DNA of 60,684 nt from contig NW_019091718.1 in assembly GCF_001949145.1 (NCBI RefSeq), positions 34,637-95,320 of the forward strand. Reading direction: 5' to 3'. Positions 44,241-55,811 of the stretch are shown in pieces; the first letter of the stretch is position 1, and the number at the start of each line of letters is the position of its first letter. Both the position numbers and the translations under genes were made by a program. The notes beneath the pieces were generated by a model. The model was not told where the DNA came from. It searched no databases and saw only the letters and a program-made list of their open reading frames with translations. This DNA is from Acanthaster planci (taxonomy: Eukaryota; Echinodermata; Asteroidea; Valvatida; Acanthasteridae).

Positions 44241-44974
44241 ATGGTCTACAGCACTATGGATGGTGTGATCTGAAGAAGAAAACTTCGAAAATCTACTTAA
44301 ATTTAGAGCAAAGTATGTGAAGAAATGGCTGCCGGGTCAATACACTTTTTCTGACTTGAATAGTGACACCATGTGCTGGGGAATAATCTGTGAAGCAATA
44401 CTGTAAACTGTAAAGGGCGCCACCAGTGTTGAGGAATGGCCACTGGGTCCTTCAAACCTCATGTTCATCATAGCGGCATTGTATTTTACAATCCATGTGT
44501 TAGCCTACTACTGCCCTGAGTGGGATCCCATGAACCGGTTAGGGTATGCTGATTGCTGACATTGGCAAAGCAGCATACTGGAAGTCAACTTCCACCTTGT
44601 GATACTGGAGAAATGTTTTGCAGTCAGGTGGCATCTCAGGGAGGAAAGTGTTGATAATGGCATAGTCAGTAACAAGAACTTCCACCTTTGCACAGTTTGC
44701 CCCCTAAGACAATATGGACTATCTCCACAGATGGATGACACCCACTTTGAACCTCTCTTACATATACAGTACAACACAGCTATAACAAACATGTTACTTG
44801 TACATGTACGATAACTTGATCAAATAAAACCTACTTGTACGTACAGTCGCGTTGTTCATCAGAACATTAAATTTGTTAACATTTGTTTTAGTCTTCAAAG
44901 ATATCATCTGTCATGTTTAATTCCCATTAAGATATGAATTAATGTTTCATTCTGTTTTGTCACATTAAATCCAG
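44241..44974. other. Non-coding; probably upstream intron of the next exon
   Basis: No gene recognised before the acceptor at 44974. Confidence 0.3.
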
Positions 44975-45210
44975 CTTGTGATATGCCAGTGGTTCGCAAC
45001 CAGACAATGATCCATATAATGGAGTGGCTACAGTTACACGCCAGTCATCATAGCTTCCATGAACACCTCACTGATGTACAAACCCTGATTTTGCGTGGGG
45101 TATGTGATGTGTGGTCACTTGTTCGGAACACATCCGTAACACGTCTTGGACGTATTGCAAGTAATCTGACATTACTAGAGTTGGAAAGTTTGTTCTCAGA
45201 GCTTGCTAAG
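44975..45210 (+). CDS. Internal host exon, gene unidentified
   Basis: A 236-bp exon between an acceptor (cacattaaatccag) and an exact donor (gtaagt at 45211). The frame begins two bases in and gives 78 codons without a stop (MPVVRNQTMIHIMEWLQLHA, then LILRGVCDVWSLVRNTSVTR and LLELESLFSELAK), ending on a codon boundary. The helix-rich, Leu-spaced pattern suggests a HEAT/ARM-type repeat protein. I do not recognise the family. Its start phase does not match the end phase of the exon at 6287, so they are not consecutive exons. Confidence 0.5.
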
Positions 45211-45242
45211 GTAAGTCTTTGGCTAATTTGATAATTCCTCTT

Positions 45243-45569
45243 CAACATCTGATAAAGCCTGTACCCAGTTTAAGTCATAACAGTTTTTGGGTGTGTGGGC
45301 TTGTGTATGATCACATATTCATTTCACAAATAATGTCCTCACTAAGCATGCGCAGACAAGCCATCATTGTGTCTGTGTGATGATTGACCTTATTCACAAG
45401 ATGTATTATCAACATCTGATAAAGCCTGTACCCAGTTTAAGTCATAACAGTTTTTGGGTGTGTGGGCTTGTGTATGATCACATATTCATTTCACAAATAA
45501 TGTCCTCACTAAGCATGCGCAGACAAGCCATCATTGTGTCTGTGTGATGATTGGCCTTATTCACAAGTT
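45243..45569. repeat. 167-bp tandem duplication in intron
   Basis: caacatctgataaagcctgt starts at 45243 and again at 45410. The two copies are nearly identical through gatgattg(a/g)ccttattcacaag. Young duplication about 30 bp past the exon donor. Confidence 0.9.
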
Positions 45570-46502
45570 GGCCGCATTGAATTGTTGACTTGATTTTGAT
45601 TTATTTGCTTTTCCATAATGCCAACACATTTAGATTCAGACAAAGATGGAACGAGATTGAAAAAGAAATATCAGTCATCGTAAAAAGCAGAGATGATGCA
45701 AAAGAGTTTTAAAAACTTCTTTCAATTGCAGTTCCAATGGAATTGAAAGCGAGTTTAACATTTTACTTGTGGAACTGGAGAATAAAAATGAAAGGAATGC
45801 ATAAAAATTCATCAAAAATTAATATCATTTTTGCTGATGAATAATTTAAAATTTTTGATTAAAATCTGTATCAAAATGTTTTAAGCCACATGTAAAATGT
45901 GAAAGTGAGGCATGGAACTCAAAATAGTCCTGCACCACCCCATTTGGCGTCTCACTAAATAAGGTCTATTGTCTTTACTCTTCGCATTTCTTCAGATTCC
46001 CTGTTTTGGTATGACGTATGACCTTAGAGGGTCCATTTGATAAATTTCTCTCAAACACACTGTGAACTCTACAGTATAAAACCCATTAGTTGACTTTGGG
46101 ATATGTTAGTGCATTGAAAAATTGCACTTTCTTTAACATTTAAAATCATCCATGGTTTTTCAGACAAGTGAGGGCACTGGTTTTGTGAGAACATACTGGC
46201 CCTAAACCCAACCCACACCAAACTGTACACCAACCCAATACAAACTCACTTCAACTTGACCCTATTCTGCCATGCCCCATTCTCCTGAGCTGCTTCTGCC
46301 AAACACCCAACTCCCAAACACTCAACTTCCAAACCCCCTAAAACCCCAATCCCAAATCCCCAACCCAAATTCCCGACCCCCAGTCCCAATCCCAAATTCC
46401 AAACCCAACTCCTCAACCCCTAATGAAGATGTATTACTGGTAAATTCTTCTGCTTGAATTGGTTCCATTCATGTGAATAAGTTGTTGAAATCTGTCCATG
46501 GA
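45570..46502. other. Non-coding, with C/A-rich simple sequence at 46280-46436
   Basis: The run of aacccca/cccaaatcccc words at 46280-46436 creates a Pro/Asn-rich open frame that is low complexity rather than a gene. Confidence 0.5.
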
Positions 46503-46790
46503 ATAGCATTACCCGGAACACAGGAGGAAAATAAATCTACCTGGAATGTTTGACGTCGTTCTTACTCGGGTTTCATCAGTCCTTTTATTCCTTTTTTTAT
46601 GTTTTCGATGGTCATTTTAGTTTTACCATATCACTGAACAAGTTGAGACATTGATTCTGTCTCCCATTTATAATGGACATACATATTCTATAATGTTGTC
46701 AGCTAATATATTGTTAATAGATATTTTTTAAAGTACCTTTACTGAATTGGATACAGTGAGCCTTTAAAAGTTTGTCACTAATTTCTAAGA
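46503..46790. repeat. Dispersed repeat family R2, copy 1
   Basis: Aligns in direct orientation with 60207-60494. Shared blocks are ctacctggaa-gtttgac, cttactcgggtttca, aagttgagacattgattctg, cctataatgtt-tcagctaata and gaattggatacag. About 290 bp, non-coding. Confidence 0.75.
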
Positions 46791-46962
46791 ACTCTTGAGT
46801 CGCATTCACTGTTACCTATCAACCTCTTTATGTAGACTTTAATTAATACAAAAAAATTGAGTCATCAGACATCAGGTACATGTACCGATACATGTAGCAC
46901 CACAGCAAAATACCTTTAATCTTTACACATCCTCCATAACTCGAACATGCTAACAGATGAAT

Positions 46963-47222
46963 AATTGTGACCCACTTGGTGAATATGAGTCTTAAGTCAC
47001 CGGAGCCACTTTTTGAGTTTTAATTTGTATTGGAAAGAGTAAATTAAGTTTTTTGTTTTGATCTGTCACTCAGTTTGGCATCCAAATGAAAGTGGATATT
47101 CCATGGTGAATAATGCTATGCGTTCCTATTGGTTTACACTCTGCAAAATTATTCTAAAGGACTTTTTACTCCAAAGTGGCTCTGTCGACTTAAGACTTCT
47201 TTTCACAGAGTGGGTCACAATT
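46963..47222. mobile_element. MITE with about 52-bp inverted ends
   Basis: The left end aattgtgacccacttggtga pairs with the complement of the right end (cacagagtgggtcacaatt). The pairing continues through gtcttaagtc and gagccacttt. Total 260 bp, no coding. Confidence 0.75.
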
Positions 47223-48088
47223 GACTGATTTGGCTGATGAATTGTAACCTGTGTTTATGTGGGGCTGATACGTCTACTTGCCAAGAAAATCCTGAATTCT
47301 AAGAACAAGTATTCAGAGCCAAATGCCTGATGGGTGTAGGGGCAGTGGTGGGAAAAATCTGATGTCTTATTGTTTTCAAAACACTGCAGTTGTGCACATG
47401 ATGATTAGTGTTATGTGAGTATTTGACTTGAGTAGACACCCTTTATGGTAGATCTTCAGCCTGTTCTACTTGGCCAGGCTCAGATGCCGACTGTGGCAGA
47501 CGTTCCAGGCCTTGAAATGAATGACAGCCATGACAGCCGGTGCCATTATTGCCCTTCCCACTGGCCGAGGTACCCCCAAAAATATCCGTCCTCACCGTCA
47601 GTTCTGCCTTACCCAATATTTACCCTTTTCCATAAACATCCCTAAGCCTATTAAAACATGAAAATCCCTTTTTTCAGATGCTTGCAAACCCATTGAAAGT
47701 GTATTTCGATGTCATGCCACCCCGATCGGCTGTCTAAAAATCTAGCAGAATTGATGCACAGACGTTGCACACAACGGGCGCCGGCTTCGATGTCAATGCA
47801 CTGAATGTACACAGTGTACGTCCATTCAAAGTATGCAGTGTATGTACTGCACAGTTGTACATAGAAGCACGGATCTGGAATATGCTGATACTTCAGGCAG
47901 TGACACCCTCACTGCAAAAGTGAATACCTCTATTTTAGCACTCACATTCCATCAGGAGTAGGTGCGAAAGATTTCACTTGTAGAGTTGCCTGACTTTCTC
48001 TTTCTCAGTGCTCGTATGTGTGGTACTCAATTCACATTGATTCACATTGAGGCCCGTGTACGAGGAGTGCGTGTTTGGATGCGCTTGT
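47223..48088. other. Non-coding
   Basis: No gene recognised. The short plus frame 47445-47645 is unsupported. Confidence 0.3.
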
Positions 48089-48172
48089 GCCTTGTGGGGT
48101 ACCGGAACAATGGAAGGTACCCCACAAGGCCAGTTTTGATCCTTGTGGGGTACTAAAGTGGTACCCCACAAG
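48089..48172. repeat. Two consecutive hairpins with the same stem
   Basis: gccttgtggggtacc (48089-48103) pairs perfectly with ggtaccccacaaggc (48116-48130). The same arm cttgtggggtac (48142-48153) pairs with gtaccccacaag (48161-48172). The KpnI-type core GGTACC is shared. Confidence 0.9.
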
Positions 48173-48400
48173 AATTTCACGAAATAGATATTTCAAATTT
48201 ACTCAAAAAGGAGGAATTTTCAAGTGCCATTCATTGTCGCAAATTGAAGTGTTTTATATAAGGGACATACGGTCGAAACTTCAACCCAGGAAACTGAATT
48301 TTGTTGAAATGGCAGTGATTTGAAATTTTTCCTGTGTTGTATGGAAGTTTCGTACACGAGAACAACGGAAATGCCCAAATGTATACATATGTAAAGGTGA

Positions 48401-48573
48401 GTGTGTAAACGCCTTCAATCGTGAACCTATAATAATAGGGGACAATAGGGTCCACGATTGCTGAAGAGTCCACGGTTGGAAAATGTGTACAAAACATATG
48501 GGAGGTCTTCCGAAAAAGAAAAAATGAAAAAAAAATAACAATAGGGAGTCCACGATTGAAGGCGTTTACACAC
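48401..48573. mobile_element. MITE with 23-bp perfect inverted ends
   Basis: gtgtgtaaacgccttcaatc-gtg (48401-48423) is perfectly complementary to 48551-48573. The inner parts (ataggggacaatagggtcca; aacaatagggagtcca) carry a direct sub-repeat. A GT microsatellite follows. Confidence 0.8.
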
Positions 48574-48639
48574 GTGTGTGTGTGTGCGTGCATGCATACT
48601 GTGTATGTTCTGATTGTCAAAACATTTTGATGAATGAAT

Positions 48640-48778
48640 ATTAACATTTGGCCTCCATGCCCCTTTTCAAGATTTTATCTGGCCTTGGTGCCTTCCCTAC
48701 TGGCCATGATGCCCTCTATAGTTTTGCTAAATCAAAGCCAAAGTGGCCTTGCCCTTAAATTACCTAATTCAAGGCCTG
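48640..48778. repeat. Dispersed repeat family R3, copy 2
   Basis: Relative of 42239-42349: ttggcctccatgcccc ... gccaaagtggccttgccctt. Confidence 0.45.
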
Positions 48779-49147
48779 AAGTCCACAGGTGGTTTTGGTT
48801 GTGCTGGGTTGACTGGAGTGGGGAGCCGGAATAATGTTTCTCTGCAGTGACCAGAACAGAGATTTCTGTCGATCATGGAAACTGAGTCGTGAAAGTAGTG
48901 TCTGACATGGTCTATGTGGTGTTTCAGCAATCTTCTATCATCCAGCTGTATCTCACAGACATTTGAGCTCAGGAGACTTTGAACTTGACCTCACAGCCAA
49001 GTGGCTCCTACTCCAAAGTTCTTTACAAGCTTGCTCTTTCATTTACTTCTGGCACCATTTAATCTTCTTATTCAATAAGATTTGAAGCTTTGTATGGTGG
49101 AAGTTACATGAGCTGTAGGTTTGCATGCACACCATAGAAAAATAAAT

Positions 49148-49320
49148 CTTCAGGAGAGGTTTAGTTCTGAGAAGAACTGGCGAGTGTCAATGTGACGTTT
49201 CGGCCAGGATGCTCTGGCCGTCCTCAGGAGAGTGACGGTCTGATGATGGCTATAGCATCCTGGCCAAAACATCGAGTTGATGCTCACTGGTTCTTTTCAG
49301 AAATACACCTCTTCTGAAGA
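49148..49320. repeat. Long inverted repeat with hammerhead-like core motifs
   Basis: The outer arms (cttcaggagaggtttagttc at 49148 and its diverged complement ending at 49320) pair over about 60 bp. On the minus strand CTGAGGA (49221-49227) and GAAAC (49197-49201) flank a perfect GGCCAG/CTGGCC stem. On the plus strand CTGATGA (49240-49246) and AAAAC (49266-49270) flank a similar, weaker stem. CUGANGA - stem - GAAA is the hammerhead ribozyme core, and hammerheads are known in Penelope-like elements. The cleavage-site half is not clear, so activity is unlikely. Confidence 0.5.
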
Positions 49321-50406
49321 GATAGTCTCTGTGGTATACCCACAATTTTTATTCAGGTTTGGTCGAGCTGATCCAGCTATGTACGAATATGCCATCTGTG
49401 CAGGAGTTTCCTGGGGCTTTTAGCAGTTGTTGCTTGCGGTGTCACTCTGTACAGAAGAAGGAACTTCTGTAGCCTGGTCTCCAAGTCAGCTCCGTGATTC
49501 TTCTTACGGCCAGACTTCACTGTCTGTACAGCCCTTTCGGCTAGACCATTGTTTGAGAGGTCTGGATATTTTCAACACCATTACTAATGAGAAAAGTGAA
49601 GAACTCTTCAAAATTGTTATCACTTACCATCAACATTCTAGCCAGGGTAAAATTAAAGGATAGAGGAATCTGACACCCGAGGGTGCTCTTGAACATTTAT
49701 TACATTAAATATAACAGCTTTGTTTTAAGTTCCCGTTGCCCCCATTCAGTCATTGTAAAAAGCAATTTTCAGTTTGAGACAGATTTCTACCCTTTTCTCT
49801 ACTTTTTGGGTGGAGTGGGCTTCAATTTGTGTTTTTTGTTGTGCGTTTGCTGAGGAAAGGAGCAAATGTCTAATAAACATTAGGATATCTGATCCATGTT
49901 TCATTACTGCACAATAGTATTTTACATGTGCTTGTTCTTGTTTTAATGTGCATCAATGAAAAATAACTACAAAACAAGCTTAACAGGCCTACACGGTACG
50001 CCTCGGTTTTCATTTCATTTTGAAAAACTTCAGTCTGAATAGATTCTTGGGGTTTTAACTCAACATGTGTGATTATTTTACGTATACAAAAATAGGCATG
50101 CCTACATAAAAATTAACTTAATGCACCTAGGCCCATACCATCGTTTGTACTTGCTTCCTGGGTTCTAAAACTTTTGTCAAAAAGAATACAAGTTACCATC
50201 ATTCCAAACTTATTCTCATTATCGATGTTGCAAGGTTAGATGTTTGTGCCGAAAATGATAAAAAGTTTGGTCTTAAAATAACGAACAATCACTAAAAAAA
50301 AATAGATGAGAACGATTAACAATAACAAAGATATACAGAAAAATGCTCTGTTACACACTACAATGTGAAGATACCCAGTACAGACACGAAAGCATGACAA
50401 GACTGT
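49321..50406. other. Non-coding
   Basis: No supported gene. The plus frame 49427-49663 has no recognisable domain. Confidence 0.3.
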
Positions 50407-50931
50407 TCATGGATGGGCTGCCATGTGGTACAGTACCGCGCACATACCACCACCACGGTCTGACCAAAAATCGTGTTCGTAAACCACGACAAAGCATATC
50501 AAAATAACCATCGATGTAAATGCATTTAAGAAGAAACTACAGAGAGAGGAAGACCAAGTTTTGTTTCCAGTTAGTTGTAGCTTAATTCGATAGTTTTCAA
50601 GGCGACAATTTTGAAAGGTTCTGGCAACTACCGTGCTGCCAGCCATGCCATCGCAGCTGTGCACAATCCGGAGCTGTAGTCTGGCTCCTAACCCGTCTAC
50701 TCTTGCTATTAATTTGTCAGCAGCGTGGTGGGAGCCATGTGATACTTCCACAAAGCAAGCTGTACTGTGGTTAAACTTGTGCGTGTGTACGATGTGTGTA
50801 CTATGTTGCATTGTGGAAGCTTTATTTGATTTCTGTGCATTTTGCAGATATTCTGGTAACTCTTTGTTGGTGTTTTGAAGATTTTTTTTTGCATATATGA
50901 CTGCATTGTTTCTTAAACTTAATATTAGCAT
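50407..50931 (-). CDS. Hypothetical 174-codon open frame, possible terminal exon
   Basis: The longest open frame with no transposon similarity. On the minus strand an acceptor-like TATTTTCCTAG lies just before its first codon (near 50935). The frame ends with a hydrophobic segment (AFTSMVILICFVVVY) and a short tail, which could be a C-terminal membrane anchor. Middle part: ARLQLRIVHSCDGMAGSTVV. No family recognised and no polyadenylation signal checked. It may be chance. Confidence 0.25.
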   Translation of the reverse strand: MLILSLRNNAVIYAKKNLQNTNKELPEYLQNAQKSNKASTMQHSTHIVHTHKFNHSTACFVEVSHGSHHAADKLIARVDGLGARLQLRIVHSCDGMAGSTVVARTFQNCRLENYRIKLQLTGNKTWSSSLCSFFLNAFTSMVILICFVVVYEHDFWSDRGGGMCAVLYHMAAHP

Positions 50932-51714
50932 TCCCTAGGAAAATAGAAGCGTATCGAATGTGTATCGGGGGAATTTCAGTATGTCAGGGTTTTTGCTCAG
51001 CGTATCGGCCCGATATGCTTTTAAATGCCTGGCTAGAACACTGTTTACCATTGTCACTTACATTGGACTCTAGAACTCCATGGCTAGCAAACAATTAGTG
51101 CAAGACCCCAGAACTGCCAAGTCTCCTGGATTTTGCAGAAGACTCCCAAAAAATTTGTAATTTTCTGCCTCGCGGCACATGTTAAAAATCTCCCGGATTG
51201 TCAATTTGTGTGTGCAAATTTATATTTACCGGTACCTGTTTTTTTAATTGCCACAGTCAGAGTTGTAATAAAACTTAGCATGAAAATAATTTGTTGTGAA
51301 TGTGTCTCCTCTTTTTTAAACCAAAATTATGTGTTACATGCATAAATTGTATGTACGTGTATACATACGCGGTCAATTCCCTTGTCGAGAACTAGACTCC
51401 GTACAAGAGTATATACCGGAGCCATGCACTTCTCAGTGTGGGAGAGAGCCATTCGAATGTACAGTAATTTCAAATGTCAATGCATCTCGCTTGTACATTG
51501 GGCCTTGATTTAAGTCTACACAACTGGTAACCTGTAAGACAGTCTGTCACCAGCGAATTGTTGCCACCCTTGATGTAAACATCGTATTTGGCAGATGGAT
51601 TCCAGATGGTTGTCACACACATACTTACATAGCTGGTGTTACATGCACATGCTGCAGCAACCTCGACCCCGTAGGCTTCTTACGCATTCCTGCATTAGCC
51701 AAGCATGGTACGAA
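50932..51714. other. Non-coding
   Basis: No gene recognised. Confidence 0.3.
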
Positions 51715-53110
51715 CCAGCGTGACGCATTGGTTCAGAGAAAGACCAGCACATCGCCAAAGTGAGATCTGCTACAAAAGGTATTGGCAAATACTTCAGCTC
51801 AGTGGATGCTGATGCAAGCATTGTCAGAGCAGAGACATACTTTATGGGGTTTTTAGTTGAGCACAATTTACCAGTAGCACCATCCGTCCACATTGGCCCT
51901 CTATTTCGGAAACTGCTTCCCAATTCCAAGATCGCTGCAAAATACAACTGTACTCATATGAAAACGGCGGCAATCGTGAATTCCATTAGTGAAAACATCG
52001 CTTCCATAGTGGCAGAGAAGCACATACTTCCCCATTCAACCTTGCTATTGATGGATCAAACGATGAAGGCTCTGACCAGCTCTATCCTGTCTTGTTAAGC
52101 CTGTATGATGATGCAAAAGTTTGCCTGCACTCACTGAAGGTTCCTCTGCAGGTGAAAATAAAGTGCTTGACCAAGAACTATCAAAATACCTTTGTGACGG
52201 AAAAACTCAAAGAGACATTTGCCACTGCCGAATCTCTCAACACATCAGACGCTTCAGTATATTACGCACAAATCACCATCATTTATTCTGCGTGTATCTG
52301 ACGATAATGAGGATGATGTCGATATCGATGTCGATGATAGTTCAATCTACGCAAAGACAATTAACATCTAATCACTAATCTAAACTAAACTGAAGAAGCA
52401 ATAGTTAAGCTATGTATAATTTAAATCGCATTACTTGTGGCAAGGTGTAAATTCTCATACAATTTCCAATTCATTCGTTATCACTGAAAGAGAATAAAGA
52501 ACACTTATGACATTGAGTTTATTCAAGAACAAAAAGTGGCAAATTCCCTTAGTCAACTTCGAAGCTGCAGTAGCTGACGTGGCAAATGACAGAGTGATTG
52601 TAGTATAACATTATACGTGTATTTATGAGAGAAAACCTACCACAACTGAATTATGATATTGAATCTATTAAGTACTTGTAAAGGTATTTGGGTCAACTGG
52701 CTAGTGTCACCCGGGTTAGGTCTATGGCAGGCTATACAGAGGGTCATAGGGAAATTTTGTACTGGCAAACCACATGTTGGTCAATTTCGTGCAAAGGGTT
52801 CCGCATATACAATACATGTACTTGAATTGAGTTAAGTTGACAAACCTTATTTAGATGGAATTATTAAACAACAATAACCAATCTAACTTTACAACCTTGG
52901 TCCAACTGTGTCGAATTTGCAGCAGATTATGCATCAGTGATGCTTGGGAAAAAAGAAGGGTGTAGCATTATTTGTGAAAAACCAACACAATCTGTGCGAC
53001 CTACTTGGTTGTCCATGCCACATGGTACACAACACAGCAGAAAAAGCAGCCAAATCACTACCAGTAGCCATTGATGAATTTTAGTCAGTGTGTACTACTG
53101 TCTTGAAAAA
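51715..53110 (+). pseudogene. hAT-superfamily transposase-like relic
   Basis: Plus-strand pieces in order: ATKGIGKYFSS, AETYFMGFLVEHNLPVAPSV with GPLFRKLLPNSKIAAKYNCT (51760-52030), then, one frame away, PFNLAIDGSNDEGSDQLYPV (52030-52100) and LPALTEGSSAGENKVLDQEL (52124-52190). After an insertion of about 700 bp of unrelated sequence comes ASVMLGKKEG followed by NQHNLCDLLGCPCHMVHNTA (52930-53080). This is the order of blocks in the hAT-type transposases related to the DUF4371/KIAA1586-like proteins. Multiple frame breaks. The C-terminal dimerisation domain is not seen. Confidence 0.65.
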
Positions 53111-53559
53111 AGTAGTATGCGCCTCAATACGTAACACCACAATGACTCTCTATGGGGGTTTGTATTGATGGACTTCTTGAACAGTGAAAGCCACTCTAAT
53201 CATTCTTAAGGAAAAGATGAAAACTGACATGAAAATGGAAGTATCAGTGAAAGCAATGCAGAAACAAAGTTCTTCAACTCATCAATCATCAAGCCTGCAG
53301 CAGCTCTAACAACTCAAGGCTCACCCAGTACAAGTGGCAATAAAACACCGGAACAAGTGTCACCAACTGATGGGCCTGTATCAAAAACAGTGTCATCTGC
53401 AAGTAACAGCACACCTAAAATAACACAACAGAGGGCTGCATCTACAGATAGGGTGAAAAAAACTACATTGAAAAGGAAATCAACACAAGCCCTGAAGGAT
53501 CATTGCCCACCGAAGCTTACATGTTCTGGCCAAAAATCTACACATAGCTCTGGAGCTTT

Positions 53560-54020
53560 ATGGCATTCATTGATCTAAAAGATACTTCCTACAGTGTTCC
53601 GGTCCATGAGCAATTCAGAAAATACCTCAGATTTACCTGTTTGCTAAATGGGCTGTCCTGTGCCCCTTGTAAATATACCTCAAGAAAATACCTCAAATTT
53701 CTCTGGGACTGCAAAGTGTTTCAGTTTACCTGTTTGCTAAATGGGCTGTCCTGTGCCCCTCATAAATATACAAAGTTGATAAAGCCAGGGTATCCTACAC
53801 TGAGAGAAGCAGGTCACAATATATCAGGGTTTTTAGATGATATGTAGATTGTTGCTCATGTGGAGGACAAATTACAAGCATCTGTTTCACAAGTGTTGCA
53901 AACTCTACAGAATTTGGGATTTGTCATAAATTGGGAAAGATCAGTTCTACGTCTTTGTAAGCAATTAACCCACGTGAGATTTGTGATTTATTCCGACTCA
54001 ATGACTGTGGCACTGGGTGG
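53560..54020 (+). pseudogene. DIRS-like reverse transcriptase fragment
   Basis: MAFIDLKDTSYSVPVHEQFR, FQFTCLLNGLSCAP and KLIKPGYPTLREAGHN lead to the catalytic box FLDD at about 53833-53844, followed by a stop (TAG) and, in the same frame, LQNLGFVINWERSVL and the SMTVALG end. The VPI/R-K-Y-L-RF/NGLS-CAP wording is typical of DIRS/Ngaro RTs. The segment TCLLNGLSCAPxKYT occurs twice (53634-53690 and 53724-53775) because of an internal duplication. Confidence 0.65.
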
Positions 54021-54290
54021 CTTGGAAGTCAGACAGGTGGGTAAACTCAATTACAGGGTTAGTGATGGGCCTTCTGCAGGTCGGCTTGGTGTTTCCTTTT
54101 GGGTTACTCAGTCAGGTCATTCAGGCTTTCCAGGGAAAGGCTTGGAAGTCGAAACCTGGGCTGGACTCAATGGGTAGAATCAGGGCTTTCTGCAGGGTGG
54201 CCTGGTTTTCCTTCAAGCTATTCAGGTGGGTCATCTAGGCTTTCCAATAGATGGCTTTTAAGTCAAAAGCAGGCTGGACTGGGCGGGTCC
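54000..54290 (+). repeat. Diverged minisatellite
   Basis: Recurring ggcttggaagtc, ctgcaggtcgg/ctgcagggtgg, ggctttcca and cag(t/g)(c/g)aggtcat words, spaced roughly 60-110 bp apart. Open frames at 53860-54341 cross it. Confidence 0.4.
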
Positions 54291-55811
54291 AACATCACCC
54301 ACTCATTCTTATGCAGTGCTGTTGTGACCGGGTTAGAATGAGCACAGCCAGCCTGTGTGGCCCTTTTCTAATGCTGTGGGGAGGCGGTGCAAGCAGGTTG
54401 AGCTTGGTTGAACAGGCAGATATGGGGAGTAGTCCCATTGACAGAACAGCAGCATTTTTTTACTATGCTAACATGTACTGCACTACATTGATGAGCATGT
54501 GACTATGATGGCTGGCTAGGCTGGGTGCGTCATAGCCATCACACAGTTACACAGCCATGCCCATGACAATTATGAAGTTTTTTGATAATACCCTCGCCCA
54601 GCCCCCCTTCTGCTGTCCCTTTGGTTATTTTATTCTTGTCGCCAATTGTTATGTCCTAACAAAGATTTAGTATCCAGAACATAATTGATAATTGTAACAG
54701 ATCAGATGCATCAAGTTAGAGTGGCTCAGCAAAACTGACAAAGCTAACAGTGGGATGAAGAAGTTATCACGAAGTTCTTTTGAATATCTTCATACATTGT
54801 AACAATCTCAACTTCTTAACTTGTCCCAAGATGTTTTTAGTAGCGCTGAATTATGAGTCTCTGTATAACCGAACTTAAAGCAATTGTCCTGGCCCAAGTG
54901 CACAGACAATGCAGACTTCGAAGAAGTGTTTCTTGACAAACAGAAAATGGTTAAGAATCCGAGTTTCTTTTATTTCAAAACTTCGCCTCATGCAAAGCTT
55001 CTTATAGTCAAACAGGGAGCTGGTGAGGAAAATCCTCCTGTTTGTTAACAAGTATTTCACTGCTGCAAAATACTTCACAAAACAAGTATTTTCTCAAAAC
55101 GAAAACACTTCACATGCTTAAAGCATCAAAACTGGTCTCATCAGACTTTAGCTCTCTGCTCGCAATGTTTCAACTCGATTTCTCAACACACTTTTGAGGT
55201 TCTCATACTCTAAAAATCTACTATATTAACACAGGTACTTAATATAAGTCATAAGTAGCATTCAGTATGCAGTAAAGTTGCTTCACCTTGCTCTAAATTA
55301 ACCACTTGCTGCTGGAGAACCCCGTTTCGAGGGCCATGAGTTTGTACACAGAGCTGGGGTGCCCGAAATGGGACAAAAGAGCTGGTCTGTGTCACAAAAG
55401 ACAGTACTCGGAACAAAAGACCTGCTGTTGGGAATTGCTATCATTTTTTGGCTTGCATTTTTCAAAAGTAATTCATCACTGTTTTTAAACAGTATACCAC
55501 TGTTTGGGCAGACAAAAGTGCTCCAGGGCCCCATTGATAAGCGACACAGCATCACTGCATGCTAATCCAGCCATGTTTGAAAAGATGCCACTTGCATCAA
55601 CTGGAGACAAAGGAAATTATGCAACATTTCACAATTCTGGGCTCTCTTTACGAGTGGCAGGCCTGGCTGTCAGCAAAGAGTAGCCACCAAACAGTAATTT
55701 GAGTGGGTCTAAACTTCCATTCAATGAAATGAATTTTGAAGAATATTGAAAACTGAAAATCTCAAAAATCTCCCATATATGCACCCAGCAGAAAGTGGTT
55801 AATGACTAATT
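54291..55811. other. Non-coding
   Basis: No supported gene. Short overlapping frames near 55300-55565 occur on both strands. Confidence 0.3.

Noticed and set aside
46272-46457. Pro/Asn-rich open frame
   Set aside because: It is created by simple C/A-rich sequence and does not look like a gene.
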